Positions 33,272 through 42,758 of a DNA stretch of 64,000 bases are shown here, piece by piece (the stretch's first letter is position 1; each line of letters opens with the position of its first letter). The stretch is taken from positions 1 through 64,000 of the forward strand of contig JANQDZ010000004.1 in the NCBI GenBank assembly GCA_028278645.1, given 5' to 3'. The translations under genes and the position numbers were made by a program. This DNA is from Longimicrobiales bacterium. Its GTDB lineage: Bacteria > Gemmatimonadota > Gemmatimonadetes > Longimicrobiales > Gaopeijiaceae. Under the pieces are notes generated by a model. The model was not told the DNA's origin and made no database searches. It saw only the letters and a program-made list of their open reading frames with translations.

Positions 33272-34927
33272 ATGAAGACCTGGATCACACTGTCCGCCCT
33301 TCTCCTCCTCATCCCAATGGTCACCTCAGAAGGGGGCGGCCAGACGGTGGCCGAGGTGGATATCTCCGCCATCGATGGCGTCTTCGAGGAGTTCGACGGA
33401 ACCAGGACGCCCGGGTGTGGCGTGGCGGTAAGTTTGCACGGCTCGCCCATCCTCCTCAGCGCCTACGGCATGGCCAACCTCGAACACGATATCCCCAACA
33501 CCCCGGAAACCGTCTTTGAGCCCGGATCGGTCTCCAAACAGTTCACCGCTGCGGCGACAATTCTCCTGGCTTTGGACGGGAAGTTGTCCCTTGACGATGA
33601 CATCAGGGACTACATCCCCGAGCTGCCGGACTACGGGGAGGTGATCACGATCCGTCATCTTCTTCACCACACCAGCGGGCTGAGGGACTGGGGATCGGTG
33701 GCCGCCATCGAGGGCTGGCCCAGGACTCGGAGGGCCCACACCCACATGCACATGCTGGACATCGCCAGCAGGCAGATGGCCCTCAACTACCCTCCCGGGA
33801 AGTATTACTCCTACACCAACACCGGTTACAACCTCCAAGCCGTCCTGGTGGAGCGGGTCAGCGGCATGTCCTTCGCGGAGTTCTCACGGGTGAGGATCTT
33901 TGAACCGCTGGGCATGACCCGTACCGAGTGGAGGGACGACTTCAACCGGATCGTGAAGGACCGGGCAACCGCCTACACCAGGACCCAGGAGGGTGGGTGG
34001 GCGCAACTCATGCCTTTCGAAAACGTCCATGGAAACGGCGGGCTTCTTACGACACCCGGCGATCTCCTCCGGTTCACCCACAACCTGAAAACGGGAGAGC
34101 TCGGAGGACCTCGATTCGTCGAAGAGATGCATCGCCAGAGCGTCTTGAACTCGGGGCAGGTCCACGCCTACGCCGGGGGCCTCCAGGTTGGAACGTACCG
34201 TGGCCTCCTCGTGGTCGAGCACGGTGGATCCACCGCCGGGTACCGGGCCCAGCTTTCCCGGTTCCCGGATCAGGGCCTCGCCATTTCCGTCATCTGCAAC
34301 GCTTCAAACGGGAATGCCGGTGGACGGCTGAGGGAGGTCGCAGATCTGTACCTGGGAGATTTCTTCGCCGAGGAGGCTGGCGACACTCCAGAGACCGGGG
34401 TGGAGATATCACCTTCCAGGCTCCAAGCCCTCGCCGGCGGTTATCGGGACATGCGCAGGGAAGCGATGGTCCGGATCGCTGCCGTAGACGGAGCCCTCAG
34501 GATGGGAGGAACGCTCCTTTTCCCTGTGGCCGAAAACCGATTTGAGAACGGTGGCACCAGCCTGGTCTTCGATGAGGAAGTGTTCGCAGACGGTCGGCCG
34601 GCCGCGGTCTTAAACACGTCAGGAGCCGATGGAGTCCGTTTGGAACCGGTTCCCGACTCCCGACCCACCGAGGCCGACCTGGCAGAGTTCACCGGCACCT
34701 ACCACAGCGATGAGGCCGAGGTCACCTACGTCGCCGAGATCGAAAACGGTACCTTCGTTCTGAAGGACCGCTGGGGCCGGGGGCGACCTTTGCAGCCCCT
34801 GTACCCGGACGCCTTCGGGGGTGGCGGAAACACCTTCATCTTCCGCCGGGACTCCTCAGGGAGGGTGGTCGCCATGAGTTGGAGCCAGGGCCGAGTCTGG
34901 GACCTGCGATTCCAGAAGATCGACTGA
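33272..34927 (+). CDS. Class-C beta-lactamase-like serine hydrolase, exported
   Basis: A 551-residue secreted serine hydrolase of the beta-lactamase/D-peptidase/esterase fold (PF00144). The signal peptide covers about the first 22 residues. The nucleophile motif is SVSK (SxxK), in PGSVSKQFTAAATILL, and the YxN motif is YTN in YSYTNTGY. The third motif is HGG in VVEHGGSTAGYRAQ. The C-terminal 150 residues form a beta-rich domain of the DUF3471 type seen in peptidase relatives. It probably cleaves small peptides or esters. Long for the family because of the tail domain. Confidence 0.88.
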   Translation: MKTWITLSALLLLIPMVTSEGGGQTVAEVDISAIDGVFEEFDGTRTPGCGVAVSLHGSPILLSAYGMANLEHDIPNTPETVFEPGSVSKQFTAAATILLALDGKLSLDDDIRDYIPELPDYGEVITIRHLLHHTSGLRDWGSVAAIEGWPRTRRAHTHMHMLDIASRQMALNYPPGKYYSYTNTGYNLQAVLVERVSGMSFAEFSRVRIFEPLGMTRTEWRDDFNRIVKDRATAYTRTQEGGWAQLMPFENVHGNGGLLTTPGDLLRFTHNLKTGELGGPRFVEEMHRQSVLNSGQVHAYAGGLQVGTYRGLLVVEHGGSTAGYRAQLSRFPDQGLAISVICNASNGNAGGRLREVADLYLGDFFAEEAGDTPETGVEISPSRLQALAGGYRDMRREAMVRIAAVDGALRMGGTLLFPVAENRFENGGTSLVFDEEVFADGRPAAVLNTSGADGVRLEPVPDSRPTEADLAEFTGTYHSDEAEVTYVAEIENGTFVLKDRWGRGRPLQPLYPDAFGGGGNTFIFRRDSSGRVVAMSWSQGRVWDLRFQKID

Positions 34928-34942
34928 GGTACCGGGAAGGCT

Positions 34943-34970
34943 GGGAGGCGTCCTCGTAGGGGCGTCTCCC
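34943..34970. terminator. Hairpin between convergent genes
   Basis: An 8-bp stem (GGGAGGCG with CGTCTCCC, one G-U pair) lies between the serine hydrolase and the converging glycosyltransferase. No T-run is visible on either side. Confidence 0.3.
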
Positions 34971-34995
34971 CGCCAGGCACCCCCGGGGGGTACCC

Positions 34996-36231
34996 TTAAC
35001 GCAGCCTAGCCCGCTCCTTCAGCTCGTCCACCGACACTCCGTCGAAGTCGGCGAACTCGTAGGGCTCTCTATCTACGATCTCCGGTGGAATGTTGGCCAC
35101 CAGCCGGGCAAAACCGGCTTCGTCCAAATCCTCGACGAACGAGGCGAACTCCTCCCGGGTCGGGTCCTCCGGAAGGTAGGTCCGGTACATGGCGGCGATG
35201 GACCTGAGCATTGGGAGGTAGGGCTGCAGGTCGGTGGTCGTGGACGCTTCCTCTGAGTCGATCCAAGCCAACGGGACCTTCGGGATGTGACGCTCGCCCC
35301 GCAGAACCGACTTCAGCAGGAGCTCGATGTCGAAGGCAAACCGGTATTCCAGCAGGTCGTCGAGGATTTGTTCGAGGGTATCGCTGGTGAACGCCTTAAA
35401 TCCGCACTGGGTATCGATGACCTCCCCCAACACCGGCACCATCCTCTTCCACAAGTAAATGAAGAGCTTCCCGCGATCGTTTCGGGTCCCTTTTTTCACG
35501 ACCACCGAGTCAGGCTCTCGCCGAGAACCGACGGCCACTCCCCTCCCCTCCTTGAGGATGGGTTCGATGAGAAGGCCCACCTGACCCAGGTGGGTTGATA
35601 GATCCGCGTCGGTATAAATGACGATGTGTTCCCCCCGTACCTCCCGTCGGGCCGCCTCCCACATCCCATAGATGATGGATCCACCCTTCTGGCTATCATC
35701 AGTCGTGGAAAGAGCGCGGACCGGTGGAATTCCTTCTCGGATTCCGTCGGCGAGAAAACGGACCTCGGCCTTTTCTTCCAACCCGTCGCCCTCAACGATC
35801 TCTTGAGCGATCTTCCCGCTTCCCTCGGGGCAGCCGTCGTCCACAACGATGAGCCGCCAGTGAAAATTCGGCCGATCGCCGAGCAACCGCTCTAGCTGCC
35901 CCACCTTCCTGCGGAGGAAGTCTTCGCCGTGAGGATGTTCGTCGGCCCTCCGGATCCGGTTGTGTTCTTTGTACATGGCGACGACCACGGAGAGGGTGAC
36001 GTCCCGCTGAACGTCTCGAAGGGCCAGCCTGGACTTTGCCAGCTTCAGAACCAGAAGAGAAAAGACCGGGGTCGGCCCTTCCACCTCGAGAAGCCCCTGC
36101 TCCAGTTCCTCCAGCTCGAGCTTCGATCCATGTGCCTCCAGGAGCTCCCGGACCTTGGCATCGGCCAGCTCCAGATGACGTGAGTCCTTCAGATCCACCT
36201 CGAGAGGGAGATCACCCAGAATTGAAGTCAC
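34996..36231 (-). CDS. Family-2 glycosyltransferase
   Basis: A 411-residue GT-A enzyme that transfers a sugar from a nucleotide donor. The N-terminal 90 residues are extra; the GT2 core begins at VTLSVVVAMYKEHNRI, has a VVDDG nucleotide motif, a DADLSTHLGQVG metal segment (DxD-like), and VIDTQCGFKAF near the acceptor site, the last typical of dolichyl-phosphate-glucose-synthase-like enzymes. There are no transmembrane helices. I place the start at GTG 36231, seven bases after GGAGAAGG; a TTG at 36237 is too close to that site. It is transcribed divergently from the gntR gene. The acceptor is unknown. Confidence 0.85.
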   Translation of the reverse strand: MTSILGDLPLEVDLKDSRHLELADAKVRELLEAHGSKLELEELEQGLLEVEGPTPVFSLLVLKLAKSRLALRDVQRDVTLSVVVAMYKEHNRIRRADEHPHGEDFLRRKVGQLERLLGDRPNFHWRLIVVDDGCPEGSGKIAQEIVEGDGLEEKAEVRFLADGIREGIPPVRALSTTDDSQKGGSIIYGMWEAARREVRGEHIVIYTDADLSTHLGQVGLLIEPILKEGRGVAVGSRREPDSVVVKKGTRNDRGKLFIYLWKRMVPVLGEVIDTQCGFKAFTSDTLEQILDDLLEYRFAFDIELLLKSVLRGERHIPKVPLAWIDSEEASTTTDLQPYLPMLRSIAAMYRTYLPEDPTREEFASFVEDLDEAGFARLVANIPPEIVDREPYEFADFDGVSVDELKERARLR

Positions 36232-36329
36232 GGTCAAGCCTTCTCCGGATTTCAGATGGACGTTCTGCCTAGAACCTCGGGAGTTGTTGGGTTACCGCCA
36301 AGCCTGATTTCAGTTCCGAGAGACCGATC

Positions 36330-36359
36330 TTGACATCTGTATACCATTTTGTATACAAT
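36330..36359 (+). promoter_or_regulatory. Sigma-70 promoter with embedded GntR operator
   Basis: The -35 TTGACA (36330-36335) matches consensus; TACAAT at 36354-36359 is the best -10 (18-bp spacing). Within it, TGTATAC-(6)-GTATACA (36338-36357) is a perfect inverted repeat overlapping the spacer and -10 box, so a bound regulator would block polymerase. Confidence 0.75.
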
Positions 36360-36368
36360 CAGTTCAAG

Positions 36369-36764
36369 ATGCTTACCATCACGATCGACCGGGGGCTGGA
36401 CGAGCCCGTTTACGCGCAGGTGGCCCGCCAGGTGCGCCAGCTGATCGCCTCCGGTGCCCTCTCGGCCGGGATGACCTTGCCCTCGGTGCGCCGTTTGGCC
36501 GTGGACCTGGGCGTCAACCTGAATACTGTCGCTCGGGCGTACCGAATGTTGGAGGAGGAGGGTTTCCTCATCATTCGCGGCCGATCAGGAGCGAAGGTGG
36601 CGGCACCGGCTGAGGAGGTGGAGGATTCGACGCATGTGAAGCTGGTTGAGGAAATGAGGACCCTGCTTGCCAAGTTTCGCCAGGCAGGGGTGACCCGCCA
36701 GGAGTTGATGGAGTTCGTCGAGCGGGAGTTGGAAGCCCTCGATGCGAGAGGAACGGAGGACTGA
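36369..36764 (+). CDS. GntR/YtrA-family transcriptional regulator
   Basis: A 131-residue repressor of the short YtrA-like GntR branch. The winged helix (about 10-75) has the canonical pattern PVYAQVARQVRQLIASGALSAG, LPSVRRLAVDLGVNLNTVARAYRMLEEEGF. A short C-terminal helical dimerisation region follows. The start ATG lies about 3 bp beyond the predicted transcription start, and no Shine-Dalgarno is visible, so the mRNA may be leaderless. A perfect TGTATAC-(6)-GTATACA operator covers the promoter, which points to autorepression. It is followed 1 bp later by a membrane protein gene, its likely partner and target. Confidence 0.9.
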   Translation: MLTITIDRGLDEPVYAQVARQVRQLIASGALSAGMTLPSVRRLAVDLGVNLNTVARAYRMLEEEGFLIIRGRSGAKVAAPAEEVEDSTHVKLVEEMRTLLAKFRQAGVTRQELMEFVERELEALDARGTED

Positions 36765-36765
36765 A

Positions 36766-37896
36766 ATGGGTGAGGACATGGGTGAAGTCATGGTCGTGAA
36801 TCTTTTCCTACTGGTTCGAGTTCTCCTGGTAGGGGGCATCTTCATCTTCTACCCGAGAATCACCAGGCGAGGGCTGTTTTTTGGGGTTTACGTGGGGGAG
36901 GAGTTCCCCGGTAGCGATCTGGCCGGAAGCATCCTGAAAACGTGGGACAAAAGCTGTTTGGCTTGGATGGTCACGGCCTTGGGCATCGGGCTTTTGGGGA
37001 CGATGGCCGGGAGCGCAGTGGGGGGGAACCTGACCGGAACGGCAGTCCTGATCATCGGGCTGACAGCTCTGTTCTTCCGTACCTACTCCAAGGTGAGGGC
37101 CCTGGGACCCGCGGTGGGGAGTGAACAGGCCTCGAAGGGTACCGCCACACTTCAGATCGGGAGCACGCAGGGGGAAAATTTCGCGAAGTTCGCGTTGGTG
37201 ATTTGCCTCGTCGTGGCGCTGGCCACACTTACCTACGCCTACCTCAGCTTCCCGAGCATGGGTGAGCGAATGCCCACCTTGTGGAGCCTCTTCGGTGGGG
37301 CTGAAGGCACAACTGAAGTCACCTATCTCAACCTCCTCTATTTCCCCGGCTGGAACCTCGTCATAGCTCCGCTCTTCGCCGTCCTGGCTTTGATGATCTC
37401 ATCGGCAAAACGGTCCCTGCGAGAGGGGCCCGGGAACCGCTCGAGCGAAGCCCAGGAAGCATTCAGGAATACGAACGCCATCCTCTTCAGTGGGAACGCG
37501 CTCTTTATGCTGGCCATGCTGACAACGGTCTCCCTAAACGTGCTGAGCATCGGAAGGGGCGCGAGCGATGCCATCTGGGGTTGGGTCTGGGTCGTCACGG
37601 TGGTCTACATCCTCTCCGCCCTGGTCGCCCTCGGGATTCTGTTCCGGCGCCTGGGGCAGGGTGGCTCCCGCATCGAGCGGGGGCACGACGACGGCGCGTT
37701 GACCGGCGGGTTGGCCGACAACGAGCGGTGGGTGGCCGGGGTTTTCTACGTCAACCCTGACGATCCCTCGCTCATGGTGGAGAGCCGGTTCGGGATCGGG
37801 TACGCCATGAACTGGGGCCAGGGCCTATCCGTGGTATTCGCGGCCTTCTTCGGCGGCCTGACGCTCACGCTCATCAGCCTGGGGTTTTTCCTGTAG
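36766..37896 (+). CDS. DUF1648/DUF5808-type membrane protein co-transcribed with gntR
   Basis: A 376-residue protein with about eight transmembrane helices. The first region (RITRRGLFFGVYVGEEF) resembles DUF1648, and the C-terminal part NERWVAGVFYVNPDDPSLMVESRFGIGYAMNWGQ matches DUF5808. Proteins of this shape are commonly paired with YtrA-type GntR regulators in cell-envelope stress responses; the activity is unknown. The start at 36766 lies 1 bp after the gntR stop; an in-frame start at 36742 would overlap gntR. A very strong hairpin begins on its stop codon. Confidence 0.8.
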   Translation: MGEDMGEVMVVNLFLLVRVLLVGGIFIFYPRITRRGLFFGVYVGEEFPGSDLAGSILKTWDKSCLAWMVTALGIGLLGTMAGSAVGGNLTGTAVLIIGLTALFFRTYSKVRALGPAVGSEQASKGTATLQIGSTQGENFAKFALVICLVVALATLTYAYLSFPSMGERMPTLWSLFGGAEGTTEVTYLNLLYFPGWNLVIAPLFAVLALMISSAKRSLREGPGNRSSEAQEAFRNTNAILFSGNALFMLAMLTTVSLNVLSIGRGASDAIWGWVWVVTVVYILSALVALGILFRRLGQGGSRIERGHDDGALTGGLADNERWVAGVFYVNPDDPSLMVESRFGIGYAMNWGQGLSVVFAAFFGGLTLTLISLGFFL

Positions 37897-37951
37897 GAGG
37901 CTGCTGGGAGTGTGGGGTGGGGCGGCTCGCCCCTCACTCCCGGCAGCCTCC
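37896..37951 (+). terminator. Long hairpin overlapping the membrane protein stop codon
   Basis: A 17-bp stem (37896-37912 with 37935-37951, one wobble) encloses a second GGGGCG/CGCCCC hairpin. It starts at the last base of the TAG stop. No T-run follows, but the stability makes it a likely terminator for the gntR operon. Confidence 0.6.
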
Positions 37952-37962
37952 CAGGACTTCCC

Positions 37963-37992
37963 TTGACACCCTCGACAGCCCCGCCGTAGATC
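37963..37992 (+). promoter_or_regulatory. Candidate sigma-70 promoter for the BNR gene
   Basis: TTGACA (37963-37968), 18-bp spacer, TAGATC. It is about 97 bp upstream of the first BNR-propeller gene. The -10 match is modest. Confidence 0.35.
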
Positions 37993-38089
37993 GATCCAGC
38001 ACGACAAGAATACAGCAATGGGATCCCGGCCCTGACCCGGCCTATCGCCGGGCCAGGTCGGGAACCACCCAAAGAAAGCGAGGCCGGAT

Positions 38090-41000
38090 ATGAAACGCGT
38101 CGTCCGTAGTCCCTCGTCTGGGATCCCTTCCCCACCCTTCCACCTTTTCGCTCCAGTCCTCATGGGTCTTCTAATGGCGGCTTCCGCCGGAGCCCAACAG
38201 ATCACGCCGGATCTCTATGACGGACTGCGCTGGCGGCACATCGGCCCTCCGGGCAACCGTACCTCCGCCGTGGTGGGCGTCCCGGGCAACCCGAATGTCT
38301 CCTTCATCGGAGCAGCTTCGGGCGGTGTCTGGAAGACCACCGACGGGGGTAACAACTGGTACCCGACCTTCGACGACATGGAAGCCCAGTCCGTCGGGGC
38401 CATGGCGATCGCTCCATCGGACCCGAACATCGTCTGGGTCGGAACCGGCGAGCCCTGGATACGCAGCAACATCTCCATCGGGAACGGCGTTTATAAATCC
38501 ACCGATGGGGGCGAGACATGGAACCACATGGGGTTGGATCTCACGGGGCGAATCGGACGTGTGGTCATCGATCCGCGGGATCCCGACGTCGTACACGTGG
38601 CCGCCATCGGGCATTCCTACGGGCCCCAACAAGAGCGCGGGATCTTCCGCACCACCGACGGGGGCGAGACCTGGGAGCAGACCCTCTTCATCGACGAAGA
38701 CACGGGGGTCTTCGAGATCGCCATGGACCCCAGCAATCCCCGGGTTCTTTTGGCTGGAGCCTGGCCGCTTGTGATTCGGACCTACGGACGGGAGAGCGGA
38801 GGACCCAACGGCGGGATCTACCGTTCCACAGATTCCGGCACCACCTGGGAAAAGCTCAGGGGTAACGGACTCCCGGACGATCCGGTGGGCAAGATCGGCA
38901 TCGCTTATTCCCAGAGTAACCCGGACGTCGTCTACGCCATGATCGAGACGGGCGCCCCGAACCGGGGCGTGTTGTGGCGATCCGAGAACGGAGGTGACAC
39001 CTGGAGATTGGTGAGCTACGACCGGCTCCTCAACGAGCGGTCCCACTATGCCGGCCGCATCGTGGTGAATACCGGTAACGAGAACGAGCTCTACTTCAAC
39101 GCCAACAGCCACAGCATCTCTCTCGACGGCGGCCTGACCACCGAGCGGTCGGGCTGGGGAGGCGACACCCACGACATGTGGGCCGACCCCCTCAATCCCG
39201 ACCGCATGATGATCAGCGACGACGGCGGAGCCAACATGACCTTCAACGGTGGGGAGACATGGCGCAGGATCGAGCTTCCCATCGCCCAGATGTATCATGT
39301 GAACGTTGACAACCAGATCCCCTACTACGTTTACGGCGGTATGCAGGACGGCCCCGGCTACAAGGGCCCCAGCACGTCCAGCAGCGGCCGCGGCAGCAGG
39401 GTCCCAACGGGTTGGGAATCCACCGCGGGCTGCGAGAGCGGGTTCATCGTCCCGGACCCGGTGATCCCGGAGATCGTTTGGGGCGGATGTTATACGGGCG
39501 GGTTCACCAAGGTGGACTATCGCACCGGCCACCGGCGAACAGTAAAGGTGTGGCCCGAATCCAGCTACGGCGCCGCGGCCAAGGACGTTCCGTACCGATT
39601 CAACTGGACCTTCCCCATCACCATCTCCCCCCACGACCACAACAAGGTCTACGTGGGGAGCCAGTATGTGCACCAAACCACAGACGGCGGGGAAAGCTGG
39701 CAGATCATCAGTCCTGATCTGAGTGGGAACGACACCACTCTCATGGGCCCATCGGGAGGGCTAACCAAAGACAACATCGGCGTGGAGATGGCCCAACTGG
39801 TGTTCGCCATCGCCGAATCCCCTCTTGAAGAAGGCGTGATCTGGGCCGGGACCAACGATGGGTTCGTTCACGTCACCCGGGACGGTGGTGGGAGCTGGAG
39901 CAACGTCACGGACAACATTCCAGACCTGCCGGTGTGGGGAACCGTCAGCAACATTCATGCGTCGAAACACGCCGCGGGAACCGCATACGTCAGCGTCGAC
40001 TTCCACCAGATGAACGGCCGCGATCCCTACGTCTACAAGACCACGGACTATGGCCAGACCTGGACTTCAATCGCCTCCGACATCCCGAGGAGTGTCTTCA
40101 GCTACGTGCATTGGGTGCACGAGGATCCGGTACGGCAGGGCCTCCTGTACCTGGGGACCGAGAACGCCATCTACATCTCCTTCAACGACGGAGGGAACTG
40201 GCACACGCTCCAGAACAATCTTCCCCATGCGCCGGTGCACGACGTGGTGGTCCAGGAGCACTACAACGACTTGGTCATCGCCACCTACGGCCGCGGCTTC
40301 TGGATCATGGACGACATCACCCCATTCCAGCAGCTCACGGATGAGGTTTTGGCGTCGGATGCCCACCTTTTCGCGCCGAGGCCCACATACCGGATGCACT
40401 CCATCGTGGGCGGACCGCCCACGCGCTCGTCGGCAAACATCAACTACTACCTGAAAGACGCCCCGTCCGGGGCGGTCAGCATCGAGATTCTCGACTCCGA
40501 CGGCGAGGTAGTAAACACCGTTCGAGGGTCCAGAAACAAAGGCATCAACAGGGCTTCCTGGAACCTGAGGTATCCAGGCCCCGACCAGGCCCGGATCCGG
40601 ACCAAGCCCCCGGGTAACCCCCGCGTGGTGGAGGAAAAGCGGTTCCGGACCCAGTGGGAGCGGGAAGGGTGGATCCCGGTTTTGAGTTGGGGCACTTCGG
40701 GGGGGTTCAGCGGCGTCACGGTGGCCCCCGGGACGTACACCGTGAGACTGACGGTGGACGGGCAGGAGTTCACTCAGGAGCTGGAAATCCTGAAAGACCC
40801 GCGGTCGGTAGGAACCTTGGCCGACATTCAGGAGATGGTGGCCATGCAGTTGGAGGTCCGGGACGACATCACCACCATCTCAGGAATGATCAACGAGATC
40901 GAGTGGATGAAGAAGCAACTCAACGACATCGAGGAATCGCTGGGGCGGGATAGGGATGCAGCGTCGGTGCGTGGCAGACTTGGGGGACTATACGCAAAAC

Positions 41001-41299
41001 TGCAGCACCTCGAAGACAAGATGCTCCAGCCCATCGCCGTGGAGGGCGATTCCAAGTCCTTCCGCTTCCCCAACATGCTTTACAGCAAGATGTCGGTGCT
41101 GGGCGGCGACTTGGCCCAGTCGGTAGACTTCGCCCCCAACCAACAGCAACGGGAGGTCCACCAGGTCCTGAAGGCCAGAATGCTCGAATACCAGGGCGAG
41201 TTGCGAGCCCTGGTGGCCGGAGATGTGGCCGAGTTCAACAACTTCCTGGCCGAACAGAATCTGGCGGGCGTCATCGGAGCCCCGGGGGGAGGGTTTTGA
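38090..41299 (+). CDS. Large secreted BNR/VPS10-type beta-propeller protein
   Basis: A 1069-residue secreted protein with a signal peptide ending near AGAQQ. Residues about 40-770 form many BNR/Asp-box repeats of the S-x-D-x-G-x-T-W kind: KTTDGGNNW, KSTDGGETW, RTTDGGETW, RSTDSGTTW, HQTTDGGESW and KTTDYGQTW. The sortilin/VPS10 and YVTN-like glycosidase propeller families look like this. The rest is a C-terminal beta-domain plus helices (about 950-1069). A role in binding or turnover of proteins or glycans outside the cell is likely, but the activity is unknown. An M24B peptidase follows by 2 bp. Confidence 0.85.
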   Translation: MKRVVRSPSSGIPSPPFHLFAPVLMGLLMAASAGAQQITPDLYDGLRWRHIGPPGNRTSAVVGVPGNPNVSFIGAASGGVWKTTDGGNNWYPTFDDMEAQSVGAMAIAPSDPNIVWVGTGEPWIRSNISIGNGVYKSTDGGETWNHMGLDLTGRIGRVVIDPRDPDVVHVAAIGHSYGPQQERGIFRTTDGGETWEQTLFIDEDTGVFEIAMDPSNPRVLLAGAWPLVIRTYGRESGGPNGGIYRSTDSGTTWEKLRGNGLPDDPVGKIGIAYSQSNPDVVYAMIETGAPNRGVLWRSENGGDTWRLVSYDRLLNERSHYAGRIVVNTGNENELYFNANSHSISLDGGLTTERSGWGGDTHDMWADPLNPDRMMISDDGGANMTFNGGETWRRIELPIAQMYHVNVDNQIPYYVYGGMQDGPGYKGPSTSSSGRGSRVPTGWESTAGCESGFIVPDPVIPEIVWGGCYTGGFTKVDYRTGHRRTVKVWPESSYGAAAKDVPYRFNWTFPITISPHDHNKVYVGSQYVHQTTDGGESWQIISPDLSGNDTTLMGPSGGLTKDNIGVEMAQLVFAIAESPLEEGVIWAGTNDGFVHVTRDGGGSWSNVTDNIPDLPVWGTVSNIHASKHAAGTAYVSVDFHQMNGRDPYVYKTTDYGQTWTSIASDIPRSVFSYVHWVHEDPVRQGLLYLGTENAIYISFNDGGNWHTLQNNLPHAPVHDVVVQEHYNDLVIATYGRGFWIMDDITPFQQLTDEVLASDAHLFAPRPTYRMHSIVGGPPTRSSANINYYLKDAPSGAVSIEILDSDGEVVNTVRGSRNKGINRASWNLRYPGPDQARIRTKPPGNPRVVEEKRFRTQWEREGWIPVLSWGTSGGFSGVTVAPGTYTVRLTVDGQEFTQELEILKDPRSVGTLADIQEMVAMQLEVRDDITTISGMINEIEWMKKQLNDIEESLGRDRDAASVRGRLGGLYAKLQHLEDKMLQPIAVEGDSKSFRFPNMLYSKMSVLGGDLAQSVDFAPNQQQREVHQVLKARMLEYQGELRALVAGDVAEFNNFLAEQNLAGVIGAPGGGF

Positions 41300-41301
41300 C
41301 G

Positions 41302-42687
41302 ATGAGAAGCTCAACAACTGCCCCCCGCAGAGCCCTTGGAAGATGCCTCACCAAGCGCGCGGAGTTGACGAGGTCCGTAAGCCTCCTCTTCGCGTTCCTT
41401 CTCGGGCCGTGGGGACAAGCGCTCACGGCCCAGGAGGAGATGTATGCTGCCCGGCGCCGGGCTCTGATGGATTCCATGGACGGCGGGATGGCCGTGCTCT
41501 ATGCCAACACCACCGGGAACGGCTTCAACAAGAACTTCTTTTATCTCACCGGCAGTAAGGAGCCGGGAGCCGCCCTGGTCCTGGCCCCGGGCGCCGAGGT
41601 GGAGGAGGCCTTCTTCAATCAAGCCGGACAGTGGGACTACGCGGATGGCGTGGCGTCGGCCAAGGCGTTCCCTTCGGACCTACTCACCCGGTCTCTATCC
41701 AACCTGACCAGGGAAAGGCCGACGGCCTACGTCTCGTTCCGGGATCTCGAGGCCCTCCTGGGAGCAGGCCGCGCCCTCTCATCCCTCTCGGATCTGAAAA
41801 ACATCGACGCCACAATTTCCGAGATGCGGGTACTCAAGGACGAGTTCGAGCTCGAGCTCCTTCGGCAGGCCTGTCAGATAACTGCCGAAGGGCTGAACGA
41901 GGCTTACCGGGCGGCGGAACCCGGTATCATGGAGAAGGACCTGGCGGACGTCCTGGAATCGGCCTTCCACGACAGGGGCTCTCCGGGTTCATCCTTCCTT
42001 CAAGCAGCGTCAGGTCCGAATGCGACCAACGTCCACTTCGGCGCCACGGAGCGAGTCCTGGAGGACGGCGATATTATCGTCTTCGACGTAGGAGCGTGGT
42101 GGAACGATTACACGGCCGATATCAGCCGAACCATCCCAGCCAACGGCAGGTTCTCTCAGGAGCAACGGGAGATCTACACGGTGGTGTTGAACTCACAGAA
42201 GGCCGCCATCGAGGCCATGCTCCCAGGTGCCAGCGTGGACGCGGTGAGGGAGGTCGCCCAGAACGTTCTCATCGATGGGCTACATGAGCTTGGCCTGGTC
42301 CTGGATCCGAAGGACCCGGCCCAGCGGCGGTTCTTCATCGCCCACGGTTACTATCACTTCATCGGGTTGGATATCCACGACGTGTGGTCGGAATACGGGC
42401 GGATGTCCGGTGAGAAGGTCTACCGGCCGGGAATGGTCATGACGATGGAGCCGGGTCTGTATTTCCCTCCCGACCACCTGGATCAGACGCTGGCCCGCCT
42501 GGGATCGCGGGAGGAGGACGAGTCGACCCGGCAATTCCTGGAGACCATTCGACCGGTGTACCGGAAGTATGTGAACATCGGCGTCAGGATCGAGGACGAT
42601 GTCCTCATTACGGTGGACGGAAACGAGGTCCTCACCTCGGCGGTTCCGAAGGAGATCGACGAGATCGAGGCGATGATGAAAAGGTAG
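41302..42687 (+). CDS. Exported Xaa-Pro aminopeptidase (M24B family)
   Basis: A 461-residue dinuclear metal peptidase with a pita-bread fold. The N-terminus carries a signal-like hydrophobic stretch (VSLLFAFLLGPWGQALTAQ), unusual for PepP-type enzymes, so export is predicted. Metal ligands are Asp in IVFDVGAWWNDYTADISRT (two Asp), His in HGYYHFIGLDIHD, Glu in MTMEPGLY and Glu in RIEDDV. The complete set implies activity on Xaa-Pro N-termini. It starts 2 bp after the BNR gene stop and so is translationally linked to it. The gene ends at a bidirectional terminator. Confidence 0.92.
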   Translation: MRSSTTAPRRALGRCLTKRAELTRSVSLLFAFLLGPWGQALTAQEEMYAARRRALMDSMDGGMAVLYANTTGNGFNKNFFYLTGSKEPGAALVLAPGAEVEEAFFNQAGQWDYADGVASAKAFPSDLLTRSLSNLTRERPTAYVSFRDLEALLGAGRALSSLSDLKNIDATISEMRVLKDEFELELLRQACQITAEGLNEAYRAAEPGIMEKDLADVLESAFHDRGSPGSSFLQAASGPNATNVHFGATERVLEDGDIIVFDVGAWWNDYTADISRTIPANGRFSQEQREIYTVVLNSQKAAIEAMLPGASVDAVREVAQNVLIDGLHELGLVLDPKDPAQRRFFIAHGYYHFIGLDIHDVWSEYGRMSGEKVYRPGMVMTMEPGLYFPPDHLDQTLARLGSREEDESTRQFLETIRPVYRKYVNIGVRIEDDVLITVDGNEVLTSAVPKEIDEIEAMMKR

Positions 42688-42704
42688 GACCGCCCTTCAG
42701 TCGC

Positions 42705-42748
42705 AAAAAACCCCTCCCCGGAACCAGTTCGGGGAGGGGCTCCTTTTT
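42705..42748. terminator. Bidirectional intrinsic terminator
   Basis: AAAAAA then a 10-bp stem CCCCTCCCCG / CGGGGAGGGG (42711-42720 with 42730-42739), then TTTTT, so it can stop transcripts from both sides. It separates the converging M24B and second BNR genes. Confidence 0.85.
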
Positions 42749-42758
42749 GGGCCGGGGA

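Noticed and set aside
38171-39676. A 501-codon minus-strand frame opposite the first BNR gene
   Set aside because: The plus strand carries repeated Asp-box motifs and a signal peptide; the antisense frame has no recognisable pattern.
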